From Angiostrongylus vasorum (taxonomy: Eukaryota; Nematoda; Chromadorea; Rhabditida; Metastrongylidae): a stretch of DNA of 64,000 nt. The DNA is taken from positions 2,596,501 through 2,660,500 of the forward strand of contig JADANN010000457.1 in NCBI GenBank assembly GCA_018806985.1. The letters are read 5' to 3'. Below are positions 1 through 12,162 of the stretch, in pieces (within the stretch, counting starts at the first letter, position 1; every line of letters begins with the position of its first letter). The position numbers and the translations under genes were made by a program. A model generated the notes under the pieces. That model saw nothing but the letters and a program-made list of their open reading frames with translations. It was not told the DNA's origin and did no database searches.

Positions 1-940
1 CTACTTCCACTATCTAACCCGAATGGCGTAACCCCCGTCATCTACGGCTGTCAATAGGAGGCCAATTTAGACATCATCTTTGCCCACTTCGCTTTTTGCG
101 AGGATAATCTCTTTGTCTTCTCCATCTGAACTTTTCCCAGTGTAATTCGTGGAACAAAGGCTGCTTTTTTTTTTTAAATCGGTAGATGTGACTGGCTCCT
201 TGTTCATTGTATTCAGTGAGTTAATGCATTTGAGTATACTGGAACTACTTTCATGCTTGCCTAGCCATAGAACTGAATTCGATTAAGAGTAGCCGAATAT
301 TTATTTGAGTTACAACAAAACACTCGATGTTTGACGATTCGAATGAACTCTGATTCTTTGGTTTTTTATAGTAGAATCAGTCTCGACCAAATATCGAGGC
401 CACTCGATGGTTAGTCCCTATTTTAAGACTACTCATTCTTATTTGTATTCCAGATAGGTCAGTTGTGAACAGACTCGTCAGCAAACGACAAAACACCGAT
501 TCATTCAAAGTCCACTCCAACATGTTGGTTATGAGGTCAGATTTGCTCCTACTACCTTAGCTAAAAGTGATATTAGGACCTGTATAACAGAAGCGTTAAT
601 GTCTTTCTAGGTGGATTTTACAAATGGGACATGAGCTTAAATCCCTTTGTTTCATTGGTAATTGTCAATTTCAAAAAATCAATGATGACGTATTTTTTTC
701 AGGCATTTGAATATAGGTCCCAACTTTTTTCCATTTCCGCTGCCTATAGCGCTTGTTGTTCATGGTGTTTTCTATATTTTTCGCGGCCAAATGATTTTCA
801 GATGATTAGCACAGATGTGAGACTGACTAATTCATTAAAAAAAGTGTACCAGCAGTGTGCTCGATTCGCTAGAATTTTTGGTGTAGTTCATTTCTTCAAG
901 TGATTAACCTGGTCCTGAATTTAATGGCTAATATTTCAAC
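1..940. other. No recognisable gene
   Basis: AT-rich sequence with stop codons in all frames. A 90-codon open frame at 631-903 has no recognisable domain and low-complexity composition, so I treat it as chance. No repeat family from elsewhere in the window was recognised here. Confidence 0.5.
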
Positions 941-1320
941 ACTTACTTGATACTTGAATGGCCCGTCCTCACTGGTTGTGCGGGCCCCAGCATAATCTCC
1001 ATTTTTCAGAGATTTGCTGGTTAAGCCATTGTGGTTCCCTGGAATCCCGAGATCAGCCTGGTCAAAGTCTGCCCCAGGTCTTCACCACCACAGGCAATCG
1101 CAGCCCTTGTGGACCAGAGGGAGATTTGTCATCATGCGACTTTGATACCACTATGGTGGTGGATCCTTGTATTGGTTTACTCTTAGCTGGGCTTCCTCTT
1201 GGAAACGCCGGACTCCTTCTAAGCTTGAGAGACCCTGCCAGGTGGTGAATCTCCCGCTGTATATCGCAGTCCGACACCCAGGAACACCTCCCAGCCACGA
1301 TGAGGCGGTAAACCGTTGAG
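941..1320 (-). repeat. R1 dispersed repeat, copy 1
   Basis: This is an inverted copy of the roughly 390 bp R1 family. It starts with the tail (ACTTACTTGATACTTGAATG) and ends with the head (reverse of CGGTTTACCGCCTCATCG). Five further copies lie at 20.2, 20.9, 39.7, 45.5 and 58.5 kb. The short ORFs here recur at the same place in every copy and are repeat-derived, not genes. The tail is built of AAGT-like units, which fits a retroposed element. No transposase or reverse transcriptase is encoded, so it is non-autonomous. Confidence 0.85.
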
Positions 1321-2440
1321 GTTAATATTATAATAAATCTGAAAAAAAAGTATAGGCTCCTGGTTACCTAACATCCTACACGGACGTTCCAATATTCTTT
1401 TAACAATTGCCACCCCTGACAATAACCCCTAAATAGACCAGAAAAAAGTTAACTTATATTCATTTCCCAGGTATTTTTTCTCATAGCGCCTTAGTTCAGT
1501 TTAATGCTATTCTTATCACTAAAGATTATTTATAGTGGGACTGTTTTGATCAGATAAGTGCTCAAATGCGGTTATCGGGCGACTTATTCGTCTAAGCAGT
1601 GCTAAATCCCTATGCAGTTCCACTGCTCACGTTTGTTACAAATTTCATCGTCTGTCGAGTACATATATTAGGAGAGGACATTTAGGAAAGGAAACATTAA
1701 TTATTCCAGCTTATATATGTCCACTTCCCACACTAGTAGCTGCTGAAAATATCATAGCTACGTATGCGGATACTTTCGTATAGTTTTCACTCAAAGTCCC
1801 TAAAGTACTGCAATTCACCCGTTTCGTTCTTTTCAGTCGAATAGTGCGGATAGTGCAAAACTGGGGTTGTACTTGCTTACAGATTCATTTGGTTCTTTCA
1901 TAATGTGTTGTCGAACATAATGAGAAGTTTTTTATGTTGTTCGCAGAGCATTCTCATACCACGAACACCTACGCTAAATGAACCACAGCTACTATTCGTA
2001 TTCGCGTTTACAACATTTTCCACTACGCAGTTTTGCTAAAATTTTCCCTCGAGTCAGTAATGACGTTAACGAGTTCATCCCACTACTCTGTTATAATTTT
2101 CATCATGCGTAATTTTTTTCAGATATTCCATTTCCTGGGGTAAGTGTAAGGGAACACGGCTACGGCGTTCGAACGGCGTACGTTCCTTCTACTTAGTACG
2201 AATTGGGTGCACGAGTGTTTGGCAAGCAGCCAACATTGTCAAGATACAAGTAACCCTTCTTGGCAGTTGTTATACAGAGTACAAGTAGTCTTTCTTGAGA
2301 AAATAAATTGCCCAGTCTAACTTTTTCTCGTTTACTAAAGAAATAGTTTCCTTTGATATTCCCACACGACAGTTTCTTCCTGGGGTAACCGATATTCTCA
2401 CACAAGCTTCCTTTACCACATTTTTTCCAACTTTGTTTTA
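1321..2440. other. No recognisable gene
   Basis: AT-rich intergenic sequence. I see no long open frame, no RNA gene and no member of the repeat families found elsewhere. Confidence 0.5.
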
Positions 2441-2451
2441 ACCTTGCCAGA

Positions 2452-2600
2452 ATATATATATATATATGCATATATATTTGTATAAGTACATATATATGTA
2501 TACATATAGTGTGTAGCACAACGGTTATAGTGCCTTGCGATACACACGTGGTTATTGCTTCGATCCCTCATCCGGTGTTCACTGTGGTGGTCTCTAAAAG
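2452..2600 (+). repeat. AT microsatellite plus tRNA-like SINE head
   Basis: An imperfect (AT)n tract at about 2452-2510 is followed directly by a tRNA-like stretch. That stretch has an A-box-like TAGCACAACGGTTATAG near 2514 and a B-box-like GCTTCGATCCC near 2567, spaced as in a polymerase III internal promoter. It does not fold into a clean cloverleaf and lacks a clear acceptor stem, so I read it as a decayed tRNA-derived SINE, not a tRNA gene. Confidence 0.5.
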
Positions 2601-2609
2601 TTACCATTT

Positions 2610-5600
2610 CCACTTCCACTTATCACATTAGAACAATTGTAACCAGGAAACAGATTTAGTATATCGAACTGTAGTGCAGTGTTTCTGCTGTGCTTGTCCT
2701 TATTTCCAATATTTGTCAGTTCGCATTCGTCTTCATCGCGGCGTACTTCCTCTTCTGCTTACATGCTTCTCACAAATCAAAACATGCAATACGTTTTGCA
2801 TAATGCTTCCCAAATTCAAATATGCTCTTTCTTTCAACGTGTCCAGCTAAGTACTATTCAGGGAGTGCAATTTGCATATTTTGCCGTACAGAGGTTCTAG
2901 CTGTTATCGAGATGCCGGTAAACAGATGTTGTTTTCAGTTATTCTCGTTGGTCGTTTTGAAGCAGTTCCTTACTGGAACTAATGCCTTCGCATCCGACAG
3001 ACTCTTTTACAAACCTTTTGGTCCTAGACAGTGAATTGTTCGACACTCTGAGACCAGTTTTGTGACGTGTTCTAGCGATCTTCAACTGTCTAGCCAGCGA
3101 ATTCCATAGTTGATTGTCTCCAAAGAAGAGGGGGGAACGGGATGAAAGTGAAGCAGAAGATCAAGACGTCATATGCGTATTTGCTATTGAATCACTTATG
3201 TTTTCTGAAAAGTTCACCTTAAGTCTTCGAACAGGCAAGTGAGGACGTATTCAGTTAGTCATGAAACAAGCGTCACTGGGAAACAAGGAAGAAAAATTTC
3301 GCTTAACTGTACAGGCATCGAAATTTGACAGCGTCGATTGTTTGAGTGTCTGCTTATTCAGGATCGAGAGACGTCTGTAAATGTACAGTGGTGGCTAGAT
3401 TTCTTCAGAACATTTTGTGTTCTTCATGTTTATTTCTAAGGATAAATCTCTGTGTTTGCTTACCGAAATTTTACCACACATTTTGACGAACTTTTTGACA
3501 TTTCGTCTCAGTGCTTAAATATTCCCTGTTCTGTCAATGTTATCACTACTCCCTTGAATGGGTGATGTTCTTTGGTTGTCTCCTTATGATGCGCATGCAT
3601 GAAATGCCGTGAAGCTAATTAATACTAGAGTCATTCATCTCGTCGACAGAAGACGACTCTGTGAGGATGTCAGTTGCGGGACTGAAACCAGATCCCTAGA
3701 TAGGTTCTTAGCAGGTCAAAGTCTGCAAGTCACATGCTTATCTTCGATGAAGTTTTCTGTCGTGAGCGTCAGGTGATATGACACGACGACTGCACGTCCC
3801 TCAAACATAATTCTCAGTCTCTTCTGTGGTTGTGGTCCGAACCGATGAGCAGCTCCTGTGACAGAGAACGCGGGTATTCATAGTTCTGTTGAAAGTCATT
3901 GAGGTGTGAATTCGTTTTTATGACTTTCTAATGACAACCGTCCACATAATTCAGTGACTTCAGTATTTATGGTTATTTACGGTGTCGCACTTATCGCTGA
4001 AAGGCTAAATCAAAGAAGAATGCGGCGAAAAGAAAACTTTGCTGCTCGTATGATTCCAAACAGGTTGCATTTTAGTCGAAAATTTATTTGTACTGCACTG
4101 GTTGCGGGTTTCATTTGGTAAACAGTGAAAGAACATTTGCAGAAGTTCTGAAGGAGCAGGTGTTGTCACTTCCCTGTGATGGCGCCGTGAAGAAGTTGCT
4201 AAATTAAAACTGATGACCTTTATTTATTTGCTACTATAGGGATTGGCTACCGTATGAGGATTAGAGCAATGAATAAAAGGAACGTCAAATTTGTACCTAA
4301 TTATTCAAGTCTTCAGGCCTATGCAATCATTAAGGTATCTATTAATAAATGGTCGTTTACTAGAATCAATAATCGGGCACAACACAGTTATCATTGATTG
4401 AACCCTTGATCCAGATTTTCCTGCAGTTTTTTTATCTAGTAGCTTTTGATGTTGTCGATGTGTGCTTTAAGCTTTTTCTCTATCAGTGGAAGCACATGCA
4501 TTGCATGAGAGCGTCAGAAGCGCTTATCAGAGAAGTGCAGTTCATCTCATAATAGATCCTGACAACGTGATAAGTTGACAGTCTGCTGTGAGGAGTGCAG
4601 AAATCAGCTGCTTCGTTCGCAACGCCCTTCTGAGGGTGATTTCACGCAGAATTCGAAGTGAATGAGTGCAAGGATGTTCAGCGCATTTCATTCTCTTTCC
4701 CAGTTTCAGTGCTACTTGAATTAGAAATATAATGCCAAATCACACCTTAGAATACTCCTCTGCCACCTTTTCCATCAGCAGTTTCCTCACTGAGCACTTT
4801 GTTTCGTGTTGAGCTCTGTTTGAATGTACTTATGGTTTTATAGGGATAAAACCTCTCGAATATCATACTCTTTGACATTCAGCAAAATATCTGAAAGGTT
4901 TAGAAGGAACTACGAACGCACCTCTTTCATCCGCATGGGAAATGAACCTCTTCGAATGCTTAAATATTAACATAAATACATTTGTGACGACTTCATTTCA
5001 CGTCTCCTATTGTTTTCCTCGTGCCGTTCCAGATTTCCGTTCTTTTATTAGTTCTCTACTGCTGCGCTTACGACTGCACCAGCGGAAGAAAACAGTGGAG
5101 TGAAATAATTCGTGCTCTATGCTTTACTTCTTCTTAGTGTGGCGATTGCTACTTGTTTTCTCGGAAATTGACAAGTATAGCTTTCTTCTCGAATACTTAA
5201 ATGATCCGTCTTCACAAAAAATCACATTCGCTTCAGTATGACTCTTCGATGTTTTGCTTATCGTGTATGCTTTCTTCCTTAGCATCACGTTGAAGTCGTT
5301 CTAGGGCTTCCGCGTTTCGTCACCATAAACGAGCGCCGGCCATCAAAGAAAGATTTACAGGCTTACAGCCTTGCTCACTGGAATTCGCCTATTCCAACCT
5401 GGATTTGTTTTTTTATCTGCTCAGTTGAGTTTATAGACAGGAATGATGAGTAATTCTCAGTTCAGGTGTAACCTTGTCAGAGGATAGAACCTCTGTTGCA
5501 CATCTGAATTCAGCACTCGCGAAAGAATCAACTACTGAGAACAAAAAAGAACATTATAGCAATGGAATAATTCCAACAACCAGTGAACAACCAGTGAAAC

Positions 5601-6600
5601 GAGTTCTCCGACGGTTAGCAAGGATTCTCCATAACAGAAAACTATATAACCATTGTGATTTCTGAAAAACTCAGCACTAGTTTGCCAGCCGAAATGACTG
5701 ATCACTCCATTAACAGTAGAGAACGAGCACGTGCTTTCTTGAGTGAACACTCTAGGTGAATTTTTAGCCTTAGTCTCATCTAGGAGTGTTTGGCTGTTGA
5801 AGGGAACTCGTTCGATAAGTTTTGCAAAAGATTGTCTAACTGATTTCACTGCTTAGTGTCGACTTAACTGTTGTCATCATTTTCCCTTGGTTTTATCGTA
5901 AGTTTCTCAGAAACAGCTGAAGCGACTGTCTTTTCATGAATGTGCATAGTCATTTGATTCCATGTCTTCTGCGATTCCAACATAAACGCACCTGATTTCT
6001 GTTTATTAGTTCTCAAGAGTTCTTCTGTCATTACGGGCTATGTGTGTATACCTTGGTGTTTAGTTTCACGTTAGGACTTCTGTACCAATCCAGCATCTCC
6101 GCACCATCAAATAGAATTCCTGGTTACTTTATGCTTATTTTTGAACAGATTTCAAGGAAGAATCGCACGTGAGACACAAAGTGGATCTCTGTGCGTAATC
6201 TCTACCCTCTTGTGATCAATGAGTGCTGATTTTACGACAAAAAGCTTTCCGGCGAAAATTCCAGCTTCTGTGAAATGCTCTTTGAAAAGTGCGAGCCACT
6301 CATAAATTATGTGTGCTTAGGCTCCATTATTTCCACTGCATACTCACCCGTATCAGTGAATTCATAGAGCACTATAGTATTTCACTGGTGTGCATCGAGC
6401 GATTATAAAGATGTTTTAGAATGCGATAACTCGTCCGTGCACGCAAAATGTCGCTGTCCATAAAATCGTCGGGTTTTTCAGGAAGACAGATGTGAATTCC
6501 GATTCATCCTTAAACACTACATAAACATTTCGTAGTACTTGTTGCCAACCAATGTTTGGGGGGTGTTTTTGGGGCAAGAGAATTATTGAACGTCTGAGCA
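2610..6600. other. Gene-free intergenic stretch
   Basis: Four kilobases with only short open frames (longest about 105 codons, 5532-5849 minus) and no recognisable domain, RNA gene or known repeat of this window. It lies upstream of the CpG-rich island and the kinase gene, so unrecognised 5' exons or regulatory sequence cannot be excluded. Confidence 0.45.
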
Positions 6601-6689
6601 AACTCCCATGTCATGCTGGTCAAGCGTGATAACTCGTCCACTTAGTCTGTGGCGTGAAGGGTTAGGCGCTTCCTGGCTCTCGGGACAAT

Positions 6690-7300
6690 TCACGGAGACT
6701 CTGCTAGCTGAAATGCGTTTCCCATGCTCGTCTTGGGGCTTTCGAGCGGCTCCGCGAACTCGTCGACCCCCCGTGGCGCCCCGACTCCGGGACGACGAAG
6801 ATCCGTGTTATCTCGAGCGCCCCAAATCTTTTGCAGACAGCCGGCGACGGCCGCGCGTTTTCTGCAGCACGCGCGCCCGGCGCCTCCACGCCCGCCGCGC
6901 TGCCTCGGCACGCGCGCAGCCCGCGCCCTCCGCGCCTCGCCGGCGACGCGCTCACATGGTGTTGGCTGGCCGCCAAGCTCCGCCCCCGCACATCCCTCCG
7001 CGCGGCCGCCGACCGGCCGTCTGTTACACGTCGTCGCGACTCGGTCGGAGCGTCTGCTGCCGGCCGGACACCGCCTGTCCGTGCCCCGACTCGGTCCCCC
7101 GGGCCCGTGCTCATTCCCCTCTTCACGGTCGCCGGCCGTCCGTATTTGTCGACTGTCGGGCTCGTTTCACGTTCCGTCCGTTCTTCCGTGCCCCCGTGCA
7201 TTCGAGGGGCCGCCGGCTTTCAGGGTGTGGCGCGGGGCGGGGTTAGCGTGAATGACGTGTGGACTCCGCCCACCGCTGCATTCATTCCGCGATAAGTGCG
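6690..7300 (+). promoter_or_regulatory. CpG-rich island upstream of the PIM-like kinase
   Basis: About 600 bp is abruptly rich in G+C and in CG dinucleotides inside an AT-rich locus. It contains GC-box-like motifs (CTCCGCCCCCGC near 6977, GGGGCGGGG near 7232, CTCCGCCCACC near 7265) and a CRE-like TGACGTG near 7254. A second CRE-like TGACGTC lies at about 7477. Long open frames exist on both strands (up to 212 codons), as high GC content predicts. None has a recognisable domain, so I do not call a protein. It ends about 1.1 kb before the first kinase exon and is the best candidate for that gene's promoter or 5' exon. An insertion of GC-rich foreign DNA is the alternative. Confidence 0.5.
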
Positions 7301-8394
7301 CATCCCAGGGCGAGCGGGCGGTGCTATTTCCTCGTGGTTAATGCATTTATTTTATGAGCCGATTGAGCTCAGTCCCACTGTATATGTAATTTGGATGAGT
7401 TTGCTGTTGCACATTTCTCACTGTGTATCCGTTTCAATCATTCGTTTCATACGTGTTTCATTTCTCAGTGTTCATGACGTCGTTCGTGAGATCGGTTCAT
7501 TTTTGGTGCGTGTCGTGACAACTTCTTTTAACGGCTTCGATTTCTTTCTGTTCCAGATCATATCACTCGTGTTACATCATCAATATTCGTATTTGATCCG
7601 GAAATCCGTAGCAAATCTGATCACTTCGCAGGAATTCTCTATGTTTATGAGCCGCCTTCGCAAGATGGCGATTGGCGGTCTAGCAGCGACAGACCGATCA
7701 GGTTCGTATAGGGTATAATATCCTTTAATTAAGGTTTTTTCATTATTTTCACATATTTCGTTGCTCACTGTAATTGTGTGTGCCACTTAATCACTTGTGT
7801 TGTTGCCCTTCGCGCGGGTAATAGTGCTGTGAAATCTGTCCCGTTATATGTTCTTCCTGACGTGCTCGGCTCATCATTTACAATAATTTATATTTACGAA
7901 GTGTTCTATGTGGTTACGGCTGCTGATCGTGACGTAAGAGGTGTTTTTCGTACGTGTTCCAGAGATCACATAACACCCTACGGCATTCCCCCACGACCAC
8001 GCACACCAGTGGCGCTCGGTTGCTTTGTAGAGGGGAAAAATGCTGCCATATTGAAACATTTTTTTGTCTCGTCATGTGCTACATTCGTCACTGTCCTAGC
8101 ACTCCGAATGTGCCTCTGTATAGTTTCTTTTTTTTCCTTGTTTTTGGAAATGTTGTTGCGGGAAGATCGACTGAGTTATTGAGACCGATTACTCTTACAA
8201 AACCTACTTTTTGTATCAAGAAGAGAAACCAAAAGGCATCTCAACAGTGTAACGTGCCTTGTTCTTACTTCTTCTACTGGGCTATATGGAGTTAGAACCC
8301 AGTGACTCTACTACAGGGCCGTACGCAACATCACTTAATATTTACCAGTTTTTGCAATATATCAATATATGTCATAGATATAGTGAAGCTGACT
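7301..8394 (+). other. Leader region of the kinase gene (possible 5' UTR or first intron)
   Basis: T-rich sequence between the CpG-rich island and the kinase exon. Open frames at 7296-7718 and 7778-8182 show no known domain. An AG acceptor-like site (GTCATAG) lies at about 8370-8376, just upstream of the chosen ATG, so an upstream exon could splice in here. The reading frame stays open back to 8302, so an N-terminal extension of the kinase is possible. Confidence 0.35.
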
Positions 8395-8583
8395 ATGGAT
8401 TACTATGTCAAGATTCGTTCCACTTCAGGTCATGATTACGCAAATTTCAAGCGTCAGTACAAACTTGGCGCTGAACTGGGTCGAGGTGGATTTGGTACAG
8501 TGTATTGTGGTTTTCGAATTGCGGACAATCTTACGGTTGCGTGCAAATACGTTACGCGATCGAACGTAACAGAATGGGCTTGT
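8395..8583 (+). CDS. prk: PIM-like kinase exon 1 (N-lobe)
   Basis: Encodes the start [10 protein letters not shown], the glycine-rich loop and the beta-3 lysine (VACKYV). It ends in EWAC at a phase-0 donor GTAGGG. Read-through beyond 8583 loses all similarity to kinases, which fixes the donor. Confidence 0.85.
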
Positions 8584-11500
8584 GTAGGGTTTTTTTGTAA
8601 TTTCTTTTTCTACTTTGCATGTTTGTTGCGATTGATAACGCGTGAGTCGCGCCCTTCCGTTGGTATGTAATAGCGCTCAAGCAGCATTTTCACAATGCTT
8701 CTAATCAGTCATTTGCTGCTGTTTGACTAGAAACATTTTCCTTTACTTGTAATACATCGATCATTCCTCTTTCCCTCTCATCAATCTTGTTTCAGTTGGA
8801 TGGTCGAATGGTTCCGTTAGAGATTGTACTACTGATGCGGTGTCGAGGTATTCCTGGCGTCATACAGACGATTGATTGGTTTGAAAGGCCCGATGGCTAC
8901 GTGATCGTGATGGAGCGTCCAAGCCCTTGTACAGACCTATTCGACTACATTTCGGAGAGAGGTGCTCTCACCGAAGATGTGGCTCGTGACTACTTTCGTC
9001 AGGTGGTCGACACGGTGCTTGCTTGCTATCACGTCAGTGTAATTCATCGCGATATAAAAGACGAGAATCTGGTTGTGGACATGAAAAATGGCGTGATCAA
9101 GTTGATCGATTTTGGTTCGGGTGCTTTTCACAAGGATGGGCCATATACGGATTTTGAAGGTTTGTGCAATTATTTGCTTGCTCATTTGAGTTGAGAATAA
9201 GGTTTTCACCAAACATACGGCAGCTACGTATCTATGCATCCTCGTTTCTCTTCTTCGCCTTCGAGTTTTGTCCATGTCTGCGGCGGTTTGTCTTTGTCCG
9301 ATGTTATATCATCTAGCTTATTGTAAGCTGTCATTTCTGCTCTGTCACTTGATCAGAATTGCATTTACGAGGAATGGGAAATGACGTCGTCCTTTTCGAG
9401 TATGAGATCATGCGGAATGTGTACTGCCGTTTGGCAATAATCAATTCAGCGATCGCATCTTCTTGACTGGCACCAAGGTCTTCGCAGCGGCGACGATCTC
9501 GTTCTTTACTCGTGCGGTGGTCGTTCGTTTTGACTGGCACGACACCAATGACGACGACCTGTGCACATAAATCGGTCACTAGTCGTGTTGCCTCGCATTC
9601 CTTTGCAGTTGCGCGCAATTGTTTGGTGTTGGCGATGCGCCAGCAAGCAAACATTGGCTCGTATCCAAGTCGTGGCCACTTTCCCGCGCATTGACATCGT
9701 CGGCGCAAGACGAGGAGGCACGTGATGACCGCTTCTGACCAGCCTGACAAAGTTGGCCGCCACCGCTTTGGGTTCTACCACACTGCATTTCTCCTGCTAT
9801 TTTTTGCTCGACATCAATTCGATTGCGAAGGAATAGTGCTGGGAAATTGGCAAGTCGCCATGTGAAGGTGTTTTCATGGAGAGGGCGCTAATTGGACTGG
9901 TGATGAGTGTTCACTCCATGCCAAGTTAGCAGATGTGCCTCGTTTAGCAAAAACTGCTTGTATGTTATGGTCTAATTGGTAGCTGCTTACAGTATCTGTT
10001 GACTTACTGCGTATACTTTTACAATGTGGTAAGCCGAATGCTCAATATATTGGCCACAGCAGTCAAGACATACACTGCCCGTTGACCTCGTCCCAGTTGT
10101 TTACTGCTGGGGCCAAAACTCATTGGGTTCAATACCAGCCGTAGAGCTAACGAAATCACGCGTCGCTCATACTATCTATTGTTGGTTTTAAAATCTGCAG
10201 AATTTGTCGATATTTAGCTATTTGTGTTGTGTTACGGGTATATGATCGTTCTGCTACTCGTTCATTGGAAACGAATCACTGGAGCACTAGGAACAGCATT
10301 GTTGTGAATTTAATGAGCGTTTTGCCGACTGCATGTCTGCTTTTGTTCGATTTGGCTAGCGTTATGCATAGCTGATACTTGTCTTACCATGTTGGGAAAC
10401 TCCGCCCACATGGACATCGATGTGTTTAGTGTGAACTTACGCAGATGTGGCAAGTTGCACTGTTGAGCGTCTGTAGGTTGTGCTGAATGGTTTTGTAAGA
10501 AAGTGGAAGTAGAATGAAATTTGAGAGTTATTACGCACCAGAGTAATCTAGCCTTTGGAGCAGTACGAGATGTCGAACTGCAGAACGATTGCCTTTCCCA
10601 TGATGTTGAGCTTAATGAGAGGTTTTGGGGCGAGTAGTGAAGGCAGTTGTTGTGTGGTGGTATGATGTTTGGCGAGAGTAGAAGTTTAAATAGAAAGCGA
10701 CTAAAGAAGTAATTGTGTTTGTTTTCTGCAGCGTAGTCGCCCTAACGAGAATGTCTGAGAAATATGAAAAATCAGTTAATATAAAACACTGTTTCTTAGG
10801 CATGACTCCAAGTGATCAATGTGGAATTGACCTAGACCCTTGCTCGGTAAAGATGCAATAGAAAAAAAACCTATCTGGTCACTGACTACATGGTATCTGC
10901 GTAGGTGTTACGTGTGATGGCTAGATCATGATGGCTAGATCATGAATGTGAAGCGCGATGATCGGCAGACGTTTCCCTGGCACCACCAGGAGCTCGGACC
11001 GGTTCCCGGTTGTGTGATTGTCAGCGGTCGTTCTTGCACCGTTGAAAATCTTCATGTTAATCGGCGATTTAAAAAGTACAAGTGTACGTTCCATAAAAGA
11101 ACTGTGTTATTTGCAACTATCCTATACCCTTCACTCGTGAAAATCAGCATCCTCATGTAGTGTGGAAATATGCATTCATTTTTTGCTAGTTTTTTCATAG
11201 CGCTACAGTATGGTCTGTGCGATTTTCTCACTTTAAGTAAGGTGATTCTCGAGATTTCTTTCCAGGAACTCGTGTGTACAGTCCGCCGGAGTGGATCGAG
11301 GAGTCATGTTACGATGGCCTTGAAGCTGCAGTGTGGTCTCTTGGTATTCTTCTATTTGATATGGTTTGTGGAGATATTCCATTCCGTAAAGACTCAGAGA
11401 TCTGCAATGGATATTTACAATGGCGCAATAATATTTCTCAAGGTTTGTCTTTGGTTTCACCCAGCTTTGTAATCGTGCTTGTGATGTAATCTTTTTAATA

Positions 11501-12162
11501 CTTTGATTACAGAATGTAAGGATTTGATTCGACAGTGCTTGGCTCGTGATGGTTGCGACCGTCCATCGTTGGAGGAGATTCTCGAACACCCTTGGATGCA
11601 AGTGCCTTCACCAACCTTTGAAGCAGCGAAAAATAAGTGGAACGCTGATCGTCACAAACTAGCAAGCGTGCCAGACCGTTTGGTCACTGAAGCCCAGTTA
11701 CACTCACATCCTCGTGTACCTTTAACTACTACGCGATCAGATCAGTTTTTGTTAACTCCATCGACTAGCAACAGCATGTCTACATCATGTTCAGCCGCCA
11801 TTTTTGATGGTGCTGCTCTAGAGCGAGTACCGCATCCTGAGGTTCACCCGTTTGCTACAAACCCGCGACTTCTTACCGGTGCACCTATAGGGTCTTTGCG
11901 TCACCTTTTTCAGCCTCGTCAGTCGGCCACCCTTCCTTCACTCGCATATCCGTCAACCCACTCATCAACACCTCCATTGTATGATGTTGACAACGCATCA
12001 CCGTTGATGTCATTATCCCGTGGTCAAGGATCACAGTACGACCGAAAGGACTCATTCAATTCTGTGTGCACTGCGTCGACTCATTCTTCAGGATCGTCTG
12101 GTTACGGCACGACGACTCCGTCACCATCCACAACCGACGACTCTCTGCTTGCGACGTACTAG
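8395..12162 (+). CDS. prk: PIM-family serine/threonine protein kinase (4 coding exons)
   Basis: Exons are 8395-8583, 8796-9159, 11266-11442 and 11513-12162. All introns are GT-AG and phases match (0, 1, 1), giving 459 residues. The kinase domain spans about residues 22-280. It has a glycine loop GRGGFG (29-34), the ATP lysine K51 in VACKYV, a helix-C glutamate (E72), a proline-bearing hinge ERPSP (103-107), catalytic HRD (147-149) and DFG (168-170). The activation segment reads [15 protein letters not shown]. The ERPxP hinge, DLFDYI and SPPEWI are hallmarks of the PIM/PRK family, whose hinge proline makes ATP binding atypical and whose members are generally constitutively active. The C-terminal 170 residues are a Ser/Thr/Pro-rich tail ending near DDSLLATY, probably disordered. 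PIM kinases act in the cytosol and nucleus in growth and survival signalling; the worm role is inferred. The ATG at 8395 was chosen because it gives a normal short N-terminus before the kinase domain. The family call is firm, but I cannot tell prk-1 from prk-2. Confidence 0.93.
8796..9159 (+). CDS. prk: PIM-like kinase exon 2 (hinge, HRD and DFG)
   Basis: Starts after TTGTTTCAG and reads LDGRMVPLE. It carries the hinge ERPSPC, the catalytic loop HRDIKDEN and the DFG motif, and ends at ...YTDFEG in phase 1 (donor GTTTGTGC). The next 2.1 kb is intron 3. Confidence 0.93.
9160..11265 (+). other. Intron 3 of the PIM-like kinase (2.1 kb)
   Basis: Separates the DFG exon from the activation-segment exon. 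It has moderately GC-rich patches at about 9430-9790 and 10950-11050. Their short ORFs on both strands are unrecognised and look like composition effects. A 15-bp direct duplication (unit TGATGGCTAGATCA) lies at about 10917-10945. No dispersed repeat family of this window was seen. Confidence 0.6.
11266..11442 (+). CDS. prk: PIM-like kinase exon 3 (activation segment and C-lobe)
   Basis: Begins after TTTCCAG and completes the glycine codon of [14 protein letters not shown]. It carries the helix-F motif [18 protein letters not shown] and ends in NNISQ with a split codon (phase 1). Confidence 0.92.
11513..12162 (+). CDS. prk: PIM-like kinase exon 4 (end of kinase domain and Ser/Thr-rich tail)
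   Basis: Starts after ATTACAG with [11 protein letters not shown] and includes the invariant C-lobe arginine in [14 protein letters not shown]. The kinase domain ends there. The remaining 170 or so residues are rich in Ser, Thr and Pro, with a repetitive [10 protein letters not shown] stretch near the end and stop TAG at 12160-12162. Confidence 0.92.

Noticed and set aside
3840..3920. Alternative terminal exon of qars-1 (minus-strand TFNRTM)
   Set aside because: There is no acceptor in the right phase, the upstream residues do not match, and it would enclose the kinase gene. The exon at 13700-13750 fits fully.
6608..7295. Four long overlapping ORFs (140-212 codons) on both strands as a protein-coding gene
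   Set aside because: They are arginine/proline/alanine-rich, occur on both strands, and show no domain. This is what a GC-rich, stop-poor island produces by chance.
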